Below are positions 1 through 5,512 of a DNA stretch of 5,512 nucleotides, piece by piece (positions within the stretch are counted from its first letter, which is position 1; each line of letters begins with the position of its first letter). The translations under genes and the position numbers were made by a program. The notes under the pieces were generated by a model. It did not search any database. It was not told where the DNA came from and was given only the letters and a program-made list of their open reading frames with translations. Source of the DNA: Anaerolineaceae bacterium (GTDB lineage Bacteria; Chloroflexota; Anaerolineae; Anaerolineales; Anaerolineaceae); NCBI GenBank assembly GCA_017995665.1, contig JAGOIM010000110.1:1-5512 (forward strand), read 5' to 3'.

Positions 1-1857
1 CTTTTGGAATCTCAATTTGATGCCCAAACAATTTATCGCTCCGGATTTACGGTTTACACAACCCTTGATCCGGAGATGCAACGCGACGCTGAACGGGCGG
101 TTAGCAATCAGCTGGCTCAAATGGCAGGGAAGAACGCTACCAACGGAGCAGTGATTGTGATGAATCCCCAAAATGGTGAAATTCTTTCCATGGTCGGCTC
201 GGCTGATTTCAACAATCCGGATATCAGCGGGCAGGTTAACATGGCACTGACCGACACCCGGCAACCCGGTTCCGCCATCAAACCGCTGACTTATTTAGCC
301 GCTTTTGAAAAAGACTGGACGCCTTCAACCTTGATTTGGGATGTTCCGACCAAGTTCAGACCTTCAAGCGATCCCTTCGACAGCAGCCCGGATTACGAAC
401 CGGTGAACTATGATGGACGTTTTCACGGGCCCGTCTTGTTGCGCGATGCTTTGGCAAACTCCTACAACATTCCAGCCGTCAAAGCTTTGGAATATGTCGG
501 AATTTATGACGATCCAAACACAGCCGAACCGGATGGCTTTATCAACTTTGCCAACCGACTGGGAATTACCTCATTAAGCCAAGAAGGTGAATATGGACTT
601 TCGCTCACCCTCGGTGGCGGAGAAGTCAGCTTGTTGGAAATGACCTCCGCCTTTCAGGTTTTGGCGAATGAAGGACGAAAAATTCCACCTGTGGCGATTA
701 CGAAAGTGGTTGACCATACCGGTAATGTGCTTTTTGAATACGTTCCCAATGCAGGAGAACAGGTAATTAGGGCTGAACATGCTTATTTAATGGCTTCAAT
801 TTTGTCCGACCCGATTGCCCGGGCACCAATGTTTGGTTCGAATTCCGTTTTGAACCTGCCCTTTGCTGCGGCTGCCAAGACCGGCACCACCAATGATATC
901 CGCGATAACTGGACCATGGGCTACACGCCCGATCTTGTGGTTGGGGTTTGGGTCGGGAATGCCGATTACACGCCGATGGTGAACACCTCCGGCGTTGAAG
1001 GGGCGGCTCCAATTTGGGCAGATGTGATGATTTCGGGCATCAACCGCTATAAAGGCGGGCAGGCAACAGCTTTTGCGCGCCCGGCTGGGATTGTTGATTA
1101 TCAGATTTGTGCAATTTCCGGAGCTCAACCGAGCGATTTTTGTCCGGCTTATAAAAACGAGATTTTCGCCTCAGATCAGACACCCCTAAACAAAGATCAA
1201 GACCTTTGGTACAAGGCCTTTGTCGATACCTGGACAGGGTTAAGCGCGTCTTCGGCTTGTCCTGATTACACAAAAGAGGTATTGGCAATCAATGTTGAGG
1301 ATAAATCAGCGATTGAATGGCTAAAAACACAACCGGGGAGAGATTGGGCGAATGGAAAAGGCTTTCCCGATCCTTTAGTGGTCAAACCGGAAAGAGAATG
1401 CCGCGCAGACGACCCGAGGCCGATAATCGAATTGCACGGAATTGGCGATGGGGTGGTTATTCGCGATAATCCATTTGTCATAAGCGGTGTTTTGGATGCG
1501 ACCGCAAACTTTAAGCAGGTGATTTTGCATTGGGGTAGCGGCACCGATCCGAGTGAATGGCATCGCATTGTTCCGGATTGGATTACCTATCCGATCAGCT
1601 CTCCCTCTGAAATTGTTCGTTGGGATTTGAGCGATATTGATGAACCGGTGATTACGCTTAGGGTTACCATGCACAGTACGCAAAATACGGAAGTGCAGAA
1701 GAAATGGATTTTACGCCTGGAGATTCCGGAACCAACTCCGACTGAAACCCCCACCCCAACCCCAACGGATATCGCTACGCCAACGCCGCCGCCGCTTCCC
1801 ACGGAAACTCCACCACCGCCTGTTGAACCGACGATTGCACCACCTGACGAACCTTAG
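1..1857 (+). CDS. Class A (bifunctional) penicillin-binding protein, C-terminal part; 5' end outside the window
   Basis: Extracellular DD-transpeptidase that cross-links peptidoglycan stem peptides. The frame is open to the left edge, and the first visible residues are already the domain linker (FTVYTTLDPEMQ), so the TTG at 4 is internal and the family 51 glycosyltransferase half plus membrane anchor should lie upstream. Numbering from the TTG at 4, the transpeptidase signatures are intact: SxxK with catalytic Ser90 and Lys93 (271-282), SYN at 153-155 (460-468) and KTGTT at 292-296 (877-891). A CAISG...CP motif (Cys369, Cys380), usual after this domain in PBP1A-type proteins, is followed by Cys419 and Cys466. 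Residues about 470-573 look like an all-beta, Ig-like domain, and 575-617 are a Pro/Thr-rich tail. The next gene lies 62 bases downstream on the same strand. PBP1A-like and PBP1C-like subgroups cannot be separated without the N-terminus, so no symbol is given. The function is secure. Confidence 0.93.
   Translation, partial: LLESQFDAQTIYRSGFTVYTTLDPEMQRDAERAVSNQLAQMAGKNATNGAVIVMNPQNGEILSMVGSADFNNPDISGQVNMALTDTRQPGSAIKPLTYLAAFEKDWTPSTLIWDVPTKFRPSSDPFDSSPDYEPVNYDGRFHGPVLLRDALANSYNIPAVKALEYVGIYDDPNTAEPDGFINFANRLGITSLSQEGEYGLSLTLGGGEVSLLEMTSAFQVLANEGRKIPPVAITKVVDHTGNVLFEYVPNAGEQVIRAEHAYLMASILSDPIARAPMFGSNSVLNLPFAAAAKTGTTNDIRDNWTMGYTPDLVVGVWVGNADYTPMVNTSGVEGAAPIWADVMISGINRYKGGQATAFARPAGIVDYQICAISGAQPSDFCPAYKNEIFASDQTPLNKDQDLWYKAFVDTWTGLSASSACPDYTKEVLAINVEDKSAIEWLKTQPGRDWANGKGFPDPLVVKPERECRADDPRPIIELHGIGDGVVIRDNPFVISGVLDATANFKQVILHWGSGTDPSEWHRIVPDWITYPISSPSEIVRWDLSDIDEPVITLRVTMHSTQNTEVQKKWILRLEIPEPTPTETPTPTPTDIATPTPPPLPTETPPPPVEPTIAPPDEP
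1726..1854 (+). repeat. Low-complexity Pro/Thr(Glu)-rich tail-coding segment of the penicillin-binding protein
   Basis: The last 43 codons encode almost only Pro, Thr and Glu in imperfect PT, TPTP and PPP units, ending PPDEP before the TAG stop. Because the transpeptidase domain is outside the membrane, this tail is also extracellular. Such tails usually act as extended spacers or sites of O-glycosylation in cell-wall proteins. That role is an inference from composition, since no sorting motif or binding domain follows it. Confidence 0.75.
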
Positions 1858-1879
1858 ATCGGACAAATCATATAGAAAT

Positions 1880-1904
1880 GAAAGCCATCGAATCGGTGGC
1901 TTTC
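1880..1904 (+). terminator. Hairpin after the penicillin-binding protein gene, possible weak terminator
   Basis: A perfect 8-bp inverted repeat, GAAAGCCA (1880-1887) with TGGCTTTC (1897-1904), extends inward by a T-G and a C-G pair and leaves a five-base loop. It begins 22 bases after the stop codon. The bases after it (TGTTAGAATAAG) are not a T-run, so it is a weak intrinsic terminator at best, or an mRNA-stabilising 3' hairpin. Its 3' arm directly abuts the extended -10 element of the next gene. Confidence 0.45.
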
Positions 1905-1920
1905 TGTTAGAATAAGCCTA
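1905..1920 (+). promoter_or_regulatory. Extended -10 promoter placing the transcription start at the ATG (leaderless gene)
   Basis: TGTTAGAAT at 1905-1913 matches the extended -10 consensus TGnTATAAT with one mismatch. The ATG at 1920 begins seven bases after the last -10 base, the usual distance to the transcription start. No purine-rich ribosome binding site lies before the ATG (AATAAGCCT). I see no good -35 hexamer at 16-18 bp upstream, which is tolerated by extended -10 promoters. Together this supports a leaderless mRNA, but the start site is inferred only from spacing. Confidence 0.5.
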
Positions 1921-3074
1921 TGTTTCCAAACCTTGATACTACTGAAGCAACATATCTCGTTCGCATAATTCTCAGCCTTGCGCTGCTGATCGTCTTTTTT
2001 GTTTTAGCCTTTGTGATGATTCGCAAAAAGCAAAAAGCAGCAGCGATTACGAAAAAAACCGTTCTGCCGGAAGCCCCCGGCACTGAAAATGAGCAAATTG
2101 ATCCTCTCTCGGCAGAGGCAAAACCATCAATAGATAGCAGTAAAAATGCAGACAAGTCCAGCCAACTTCGGAAACTTTACCATAGCTGGCAGACAAAAAG
2201 ACTGCTCGAAACCGAAGACAAGCGCGGGCTTTTCCTCCGAACCGGCGTCGAGAGAAACGGCCTGAACTATCAACTCGTCGCCACGACGCAAACCCAGGCT
2301 TTCGCGATTTTGCTCACAGCCTTGATGTCCGAAAAAGACCCCGACTCGACCAAACAAGCCGAAGCGCTTTTTGCCGTTGTGCTTGCCCACCCTGCTTATG
2401 GACAAGAATACTTGAGCAGTTGGAAATTCATGCCCGATAAGCCTCGTTCGCCTCGTCTGGATCCTGGATTGCAAGCCGAAGCCTGGCTTATTCTTGCCCT
2501 GAATTATGCTCTCGATCATCTGCCTGAAATGAAGCGTTTCGACTATGCGCAAATTCTTGAGGACCGAGCGCGGGCTTTAATAGAAATCACCTCCTCCGAA
2601 GACGAAAATTTAATCGAAAAGCAGCCTTTCGGCGCCTTTTTGGAACGTCGTATCAAAAACCTCAATCCTGACCACGCCTGGATTCCGCTTGGGGAAACGA
2701 AGCAATCCTTTTTTGAAAAGATTGAGAACTTCAAAACCTTCATCGAGGAAGGCGAAGGTCAAAAGCTTGGTTTTGGTCTCATGCAATTGGGTCTAATGGC
2801 GAAACTCGACCAAGACGGCAAAGCCGAAAAGACCATTCGCCAAATCGCAAGCGACTTAACTACTTTTGTCGAAGCGCTCCTTGAAAAAGAAGCTGAAGAC
2901 CAAAGCTTCAGCCAAACCAGTCTGCTCGCCTGCCTGGTTCCGGCAGTCTTATGCCTGGATAATCAAAGCTTGACAGAAAGACTTAGGGCGCGTCTGCTCG
3001 TAAAGCAGACGGATAAAAACGACGGGCTCGGAGCAACCCTACAATTGCTCGGCTTGGCACTCCTCGAAAAATAA
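1920..3074 (+). CDS. Membrane-anchored helical protein of unknown function, possible inactive GH8-like (alpha/alpha)-barrel
   Basis: 384 residues. Residues 13-34 form one hydrophobic segment (LVRIILSLALLIVFFVLAF...) followed by RKKQK, so the positive-inside rule puts the large C-terminal part in the cytoplasm. Residues 38-80 are a charged Ala/Lys/Glu/Ser linker. Residues 81-384 are predicted mostly helical, with alternating amphipathic helices and no tetratricopeptide consensus. The layout recalls glycoside hydrolase family 8: TQTQAFAILL (123-132) falls where SEGxGYGMLL holds the general acid, with Gln124 in place of Glu. RLDPGLQAEAWLILA (179-193) falls where the (S)xDxD...A helix lies, with Asp181 kept and Gly183 in place of the second Asp. 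The end, DGLGATLQLLGLAL, resembles the last helix of that fold. If correct, it is a non-catalytic relative, perhaps sugar-binding or scaffolding. This is pattern recognition only, and 'hypothetical protein' is the safe name. The ATG at 1920 is favoured because it keeps the membrane segment and fits the promoter. Confidence 0.8.
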   Translation: MFPNLDTTEATYLVRIILSLALLIVFFVLAFVMIRKKQKAAAITKKTVLPEAPGTENEQIDPLSAEAKPSIDSSKNADKSSQLRKLYHSWQTKRLLETEDKRGLFLRTGVERNGLNYQLVATTQTQAFAILLTALMSEKDPDSTKQAEALFAVVLAHPAYGQEYLSSWKFMPDKPRSPRLDPGLQAEAWLILALNYALDHLPEMKRFDYAQILEDRARALIEITSSEDENLIEKQPFGAFLERRIKNLNPDHAWIPLGETKQSFFEKIENFKTFIEEGEGQKLGFGLMQLGLMAKLDQDGKAEKTIRQIASDLTTFVEALLEKEAEDQSFSQTSLLACLVPAVLCLDNQSLTERLRARLLVKQTDKNDGLGATLQLLGLALLEK

Positions 3075-3108
3075 AACAAAAAAAGGGATGGCATCTCTAC
3101 CATCCCTT
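3067..3108 (-). terminator. Strong intrinsic terminator of the DegV-family gene, in the convergent gap
   Basis: On the minus strand a 9-bp perfect stem (AAGGGATGG with CCATCCCTT, 3100-3108 with 3083-3091) encloses an eight-base loop. It runs into seven T residues, then G, TTTT, A, TTTTT (down to 3067). It starts 22 bases after the DegV stop. The T-tract lies over the last codons and stop of the plus-strand gene. Read on the plus strand, the same hairpin is followed by AACTTACC with no T-run, so it mainly serves the minus strand. Confidence 0.85.
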
Positions 3109-3130
3109 AACTTACCATATCAATAACAAA

Positions 3131-3988
3131 TTATTCGGCTTTATCGACGATGTATGCCATCGAAACCGTGCCGGGTCCGACATGGCTGCCAATCACCGGG
3201 CTGACTTCAGAGCGAATCACCTCAATCGGGTGCAACTTTTCTACCGCTATTTTTTCCATGGCAAGCATTTCGTCATAAGCCAGGGCATGGAAAGGACCAA
3301 TCCGAACCGGGCTGCGTCCGGCGATATCTTTTTCAATCAAGTCCACCATGCGTGAAAGGGCTTTCTTTTGTGAGCGAACGCTTTCCACTAACTCAATTTT
3401 GCCATCTCGAATCATCATAATTGGTTTCAAATCGAGAATTGAACCTAAAAGGCGCTTGGCAGAGTTGATTCGCCCGCCACGATGCAGATATTCCAAGGAA
3501 TTAACCGTAAAATAAACACCAATCCTTGGGTATGCGTCTTGAGCAAGTTCAAAACACTCTTGCAAACTGGCACCCTTCTCAGCTGCCCGGGCGACTTCCA
3601 ATACCATCAATGTCAGCGCCATGGAAACCAGATTGGTATTCCAAACAATCAGGTTTTCCGGATCGCCCAGTTCTTTTTTGGCGGCTAATGCCGAATCGAC
3701 CGTAGCAGACAAACCTTTAGAAATACCCAAATATAAAACATCATTACCTTCGTCGAGCAATTTTTTGAAAACTTCCAAAAATGCACCTGTTGTAACCTGG
3801 CTGGTTGTCGCCATTTCTTTTGACTCAGCCATTTGTTTGTAAAAATCATTGGCTTCAATATCAACACCATCACGATAAGTCTTGCCCAACCAATTGACTG
3901 TCAAAGGAATGATCGTCAAATCATATTGTTTTACGAGCTCCTTTGGGATATAAGCTGAAGAATCACTCACAATTGCAATTTTATTCAT
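3131..3988 (-). CDS. DegV family protein (fatty-acid-binding, FakB-like)
   Basis: A complete 285-residue protein, the usual length for the family. DegV/FakB proteins bind one long-chain fatty acid in the cytoplasm and, where studied, present it to the kinase FakA for acyl-phosphate formation and phospholipid synthesis. Family landmarks in order are the N-terminal IVSDSSAYIPKE (6-17), TTSQVTTGAFLEVF (61-74, the TSQ loop that contacts the carboxylate), GISKGLSAT (88-96), LEYLHRGGRI (165-174), LLGSILDLKPI (180-190), RDGKIELVESVRSQKKAL (194-211) and the C-terminal GPGTVSMAYI (271-280). The ATG at 3988 is preceded by AGAGGT. It is transcribed alone, convergent to the anchored protein, with its own promoter and terminator. 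No FakA-type (DAK2) gene is in the window, so the partner and the bound lipid are unknown. A small oddity is VWNTNLVSMAL (115-125), where the family normally has a D-S pair. Confidence 0.95.
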   Translation of the reverse strand: MNKIAIVSDSSAYIPKELVKQYDLTIIPLTVNWLGKTYRDGVDIEANDFYKQMAESKEMATTSQVTTGAFLEVFKKLLDEGNDVLYLGISKGLSATVDSALAAKKELGDPENLIVWNTNLVSMALTLMVLEVARAAEKGASLQECFELAQDAYPRIGVYFTVNSLEYLHRGGRINSAKRLLGSILDLKPIMMIRDGKIELVESVRSQKKALSRMVDLIEKDIAGRSPVRIGPFHALAYDEMLAMEKIAVEKLHPIEVIRSEVSPVIGSHVGPGTVSMAYIVDKAE

Positions 3989-3992
3989 ATTT

Positions 3993-3998
3993 ACCTCT
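3993..3998 (-). promoter_or_regulatory. Ribosome binding site of the DegV-family gene
   Basis: The minus strand reads ACAGAGGTAAATATG. The AGAGGT core is four bases from the ATG (GAGG is five), slightly short but workable. It fixes the ATG at 3988 as the start and contrasts with the gene at 1920, which has no such site. Confidence 0.7.
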
Positions 3999-4066
3999 GT
4001 TTTTCATGTTTTAGCTGCATAACTTCGTTTGAACCTATGCCCTAATAAGTTTTTAATAAAAAAGAA

Positions 4067-4094
4067 AGTATACCAGACGTATGCCATATGTCAC
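4067..4094 (-). promoter_or_regulatory. Sigma-70-type promoter of the DegV-family gene
   Basis: On the minus strand, GTGACA (4094-4089; five of six matches to TTGACA) is separated by 16 bp from TATACT (4072-4067; five of six matches to TATAAT). TGG immediately before the -10 gives an extended -10. Transcription would begin near 4060, leaving an untranslated leader of about 70 bases that carries the ribosome binding site. The spacer contains a short direct repeat (4068-4086). Confidence 0.6.
4068..4086. repeat. Short tandem direct repeat in the DegV promoter spacer
   Basis: GTATACCA (4068-4075) and GTATGCCA (4079-4086) are eight-base copies with one mismatch. Their starts are 11 bases apart, about one helical turn, and they cover the -10 and the spacer. 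The arrangement would suit a regulator binding one face of DNA, but two short copies can arise by chance. Confidence 0.3.
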
Positions 4095-4145
4095 ATTAGG
4101 GGTAGTACAATCCTGACAGTTTTTATCCAATTCCTTTTTATGCTA

Positions 4146-4165
4146 TTAATCCTGTTATGGATTAA
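4146..4165 (-). other. Inverted repeat around the stop codon of the tail-like gene
   Basis: TTAATCC (4146-4152) pairs with GGATTAA (4159-4165) over 7 bp, with a six-base loop that contains the TAA stop (4155-4157). On the minus strand it is followed by TAGCATAAAAAGG, without a T-run, so it is not a standard intrinsic terminator. It may protect the 3' end or be chance in an AT-rich stretch. The 166-base gap to the DegV ATG otherwise holds only the DegV promoter and leader. Confidence 0.25.
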
Positions 4166-5512
4166 AATTAATTTTTCCAGTCGCCGGCTCAAGCGAAAGC
4201 CCTCGTAAATAAAGCGGTCGGGCAGCCTCCGGAGCGAGCCATTCGCCCACCGCCTGCCAGGGCGCATCCACTGCCTGCCCAGCTTGATTGATTAGCCGGG
4301 CTTGCTCATCTAAGCGAAGCACTGCCGTTGAAGCTGATTTCCGTTGCCAAACTTGCAGCCTGCGATTTGGATCGCTTCCGGAACAAAGCGGAGAGGCGTC
4401 AGCATTGCCATAGTTCATTAAAAAGCGAAATACCCTCAGGCAATCCCAAACTTCCTCACTCACCGGCGGTAGATCAAGCGTTTCGCCAATCTGAGCCTCA
4501 ATCCCATGCAAAAATTGGCCGCCAAATTCTACGACATCTCGCATTTGCGCTATCTGACTCCGAAGCCCGTTTAGTTTAAACAAGAGGTCTGCCTCAGGCA
4601 ATCTCACCTTCCAGCTGGCAGTGCTCTGATTGAAGAGGAGCAGATTGCCTTCCTTAAAATTCAGGTTTTCATCGACAGCCAGCTGATAATAGTTTTCAGC
4701 GTTGAGTGCACCGCTCCTCTCTGCTGCCAGCCAATAACGCATTCCTTCCGTCAGCTCAACCGGAGGCGTAAAATTGAGGCTTTGCCAGCTGTAACTTTCA
4801 CTCTGAAGTTCTTCCGGGCTAATCAAAACCGAGGTAAGTGCCAATCCGGAAGGCTTCCCGGCAGAATCTGCCTGAAGGCTCAAACGAAGCTTATCCCCCG
4901 GCTCCCCAACCTTTCGCAAACGGACGGCTATTCGATTAAATTTTAAGCTATCCCTAACCAAAAATGATTGCGCCAGGCGTAAATTATTGCCCGTGTTCCC
5001 GAGGGGTTGAAAGCCGGACTGCATGACAGTATTCTCGATACGTCCATTCACCCCGGGCCAAATCCGCCAGCTCAAACTGTTCATCCAGCCCTTGCAAGTC
5101 AGATGATAAATACGACCATCTCGGTTTGAAGCCCGGCTTTCCGCGTTGAATCGGATTTGCGGAAAAGCTTTTTCAGCCAAACGCATTTGGGCAAAACGCT
5201 CTGCGCTGTTTTGCGAAGCCTGATTCAAAGTGAAGAGAGCCTCTTTTTGCCCAAAAATTGCCTGACTTTCCAAATCTTCAAACCAGGCTGTCTGAGTGAA
5301 TTCGGCAGCTTCGTCATCAACAGAATCGCGATAACGCACCGCCACCCGATTTGCCATTTCCCGAATATCCACCGAATAGCCCAAATTGCCGGAGCTTTGG
5401 CTGACCGCTTCCAGATAACCCCACCATGCCAGCCTGCCTTGCGGGTCATAAACACGCAGGTCCTGACCTAAACGCAGCTTCCAGTCCTCCATGCTCAGGC
5501 TCTCTGCAGGAC
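4155..5512 (-). CDS. Probable phage-tail-like structural protein with an inserted beta-sandwich module; N-terminus outside the window
   Basis: The frame is open to the right edge (PAESLS precedes the Met at 5492), so that ATG is probably internal. Numbering from it, residues 1-60 (EDWKLRLGQDLRVYDPQG.., then WWGYLEAV and MANRVAVRY) resemble the hub-like part of tail proteins from Chloroflexota prophage-like clusters, including a 'wwGyv' strand. Residues 61-148 have a helical segment and IYHLTCKGWMNSLSWRIWPG. Residues about 165-310 form a separate beta-rich unit (FNRIAVRLRKVGEPGD, the ADSAGKPSG turn, GMRYWLA, ADLLFKLNG). This is a jelly-roll type found in surface and tail proteins and often predicted to bind ligands. 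Residues 311-445 return to the tail-like part (GGQFLHGIE, RRLQVWQR, PLYLRGLSLEPATGKINFNP). No signal peptide or membrane segment is seen in the visible part. A role in virion or tail-like particle attachment is inferred; no database match was made. It would be the last gene of a cluster lying to the right. Confidence 0.6.
   Translation of the reverse strand, partial: PAESLSMEDWKLRLGQDLRVYDPQGRLAWWGYLEAVSQSSGNLGYSVDIREMANRVAVRYRDSVDDEAAEFTQTAWFEDLESQAIFGQKEALFTLNQASQNSAERFAQMRLAEKAFPQIRFNAESRASNRDGRIYHLTCKGWMNSLSWRIWPGVNGRIENTVMQSGFQPLGNTGNNLRLAQSFLVRDSLKFNRIAVRLRKVGEPGDKLRLSLQADSAGKPSGLALTSVLISPEELQSESYSWQSLNFTPPVELTEGMRYWLAAERSGALNAENYYQLAVDENLNFKEGNLLLFNQSTASWKVRLPEADLLFKLNGLRSQIAQMRDVVEFGGQFLHGIEAQIGETLDLPPVSEEVWDCLRVFRFLMNYGNADASPLCSGSDPNRRLQVWQRKSASTAVLRLDEQARLINQAGQAVDAPWQAVGEWLAPEAARPLYLRGLSLEPATGKINFNP

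Noticed and set aside
4..6. TTG at 4 as the start of the penicillin-binding protein gene
   Set aside because: The frame is open to base 1, and the first residues are already the linker between the glycosyltransferase and transpeptidase domains, so the true start lies upstream.
574..1802. Several 66-110 codon open frames on the minus strand inside the penicillin-binding protein gene
   Set aside because: They lie opposite a clear conserved protein, have unlikely residue composition (rich in Arg, Ser, His, Cys) and lack ribosome binding sites. They are antisense shadows.
1738..1830. Pro/Thr-coding repeats as a DNA tandem array or CRISPR-like structure
   Set aside because: The units are imperfect codon-level PT repeats inside a continuous reading frame, with no spacers or conserved repeat length.
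2127..2552. 141-codon minus-strand open frame opposite the anchored-protein gene
   Set aside because: It has no recognisable domain and its composition looks like a reverse reading of the plus-strand gene, which has a membrane segment and coherent helix pattern.
3989..4154. A riboswitch or small RNA in the gap before the DegV gene
   Set aside because: The leader from about 4060 to 3989 is short and AT-rich. I see no stable multi-stem fold, no known aptamer core and no terminator hairpin before the ATG.
5490..5492. ATG at 5492 as the true start of the tail-like gene
   Set aside because: The frame continues to the window edge without a stop, and the purine run before it (GCAGAGAG) is weak. 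The visible N-terminus begins in the middle of what looks like a beta-rich domain. It cannot be fully excluded.

Overview
The window looks like a piece of a Chloroflexota genome, probably class Anaerolineae. This rests on recalled family patterns and not on a search: a class A penicillin-binding protein with an extracellular Thr/Pro-rich tail, a tail-like protein with the 'EDW...LG..(hub)...ANRV.V.Y' layout that I associate with Chloroflexota prophage-like loci, and moderate base composition. There are four protein genes, two of them cut by the window edges, with no RNA genes, insertion sequences or CRISPR arrays.

Layout. Bases 1-1857 (+) hold the 3' part of a bifunctional penicillin-binding protein: linker, complete transpeptidase domain (SxxK, SxN, KTGT all present), a cysteine-containing C-terminal region, a predicted beta-sandwich and a Pro/Thr tail. 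A hairpin (1880-1904) and an extended -10 element (1905-1913) fill the short gap before the next gene. Bases 1920-3074 (+) encode a 384-residue membrane-anchored, helix-rich protein of unknown role. I suspect it is a catalytically degenerate relative of glycoside hydrolase family 8. Its ATG sits where transcription should begin, so it may be translated from a leaderless mRNA. A strong hairpin with a T-rich tract (3067-3108) ends the convergent gene on the other strand. Bases 3131-3988 (-) encode a complete DegV-family fatty-acid-binding protein with its own ribosome binding site and a good promoter (4067-4094). Bases 4155-5512 (-) hold the C-terminal part of a probable phage-tail-like structural protein with an embedded beta-sandwich module. 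It continues beyond the right edge.

How the genes relate. The penicillin-binding protein and the anchored protein are co-oriented and 62 bases apart, and both belong to the cell envelope, but the intervening hairpin and promoter suggest they can be transcribed separately. The DegV gene appears monocistronic, bounded by its own promoter and terminator. The tail-like gene is the last gene of an operon or prophage-like cluster lying to the right. The points most worth a second look are the possible pseudo-glycosidase, its leaderless start, and the tail-like protein with its inserted binding-type module.
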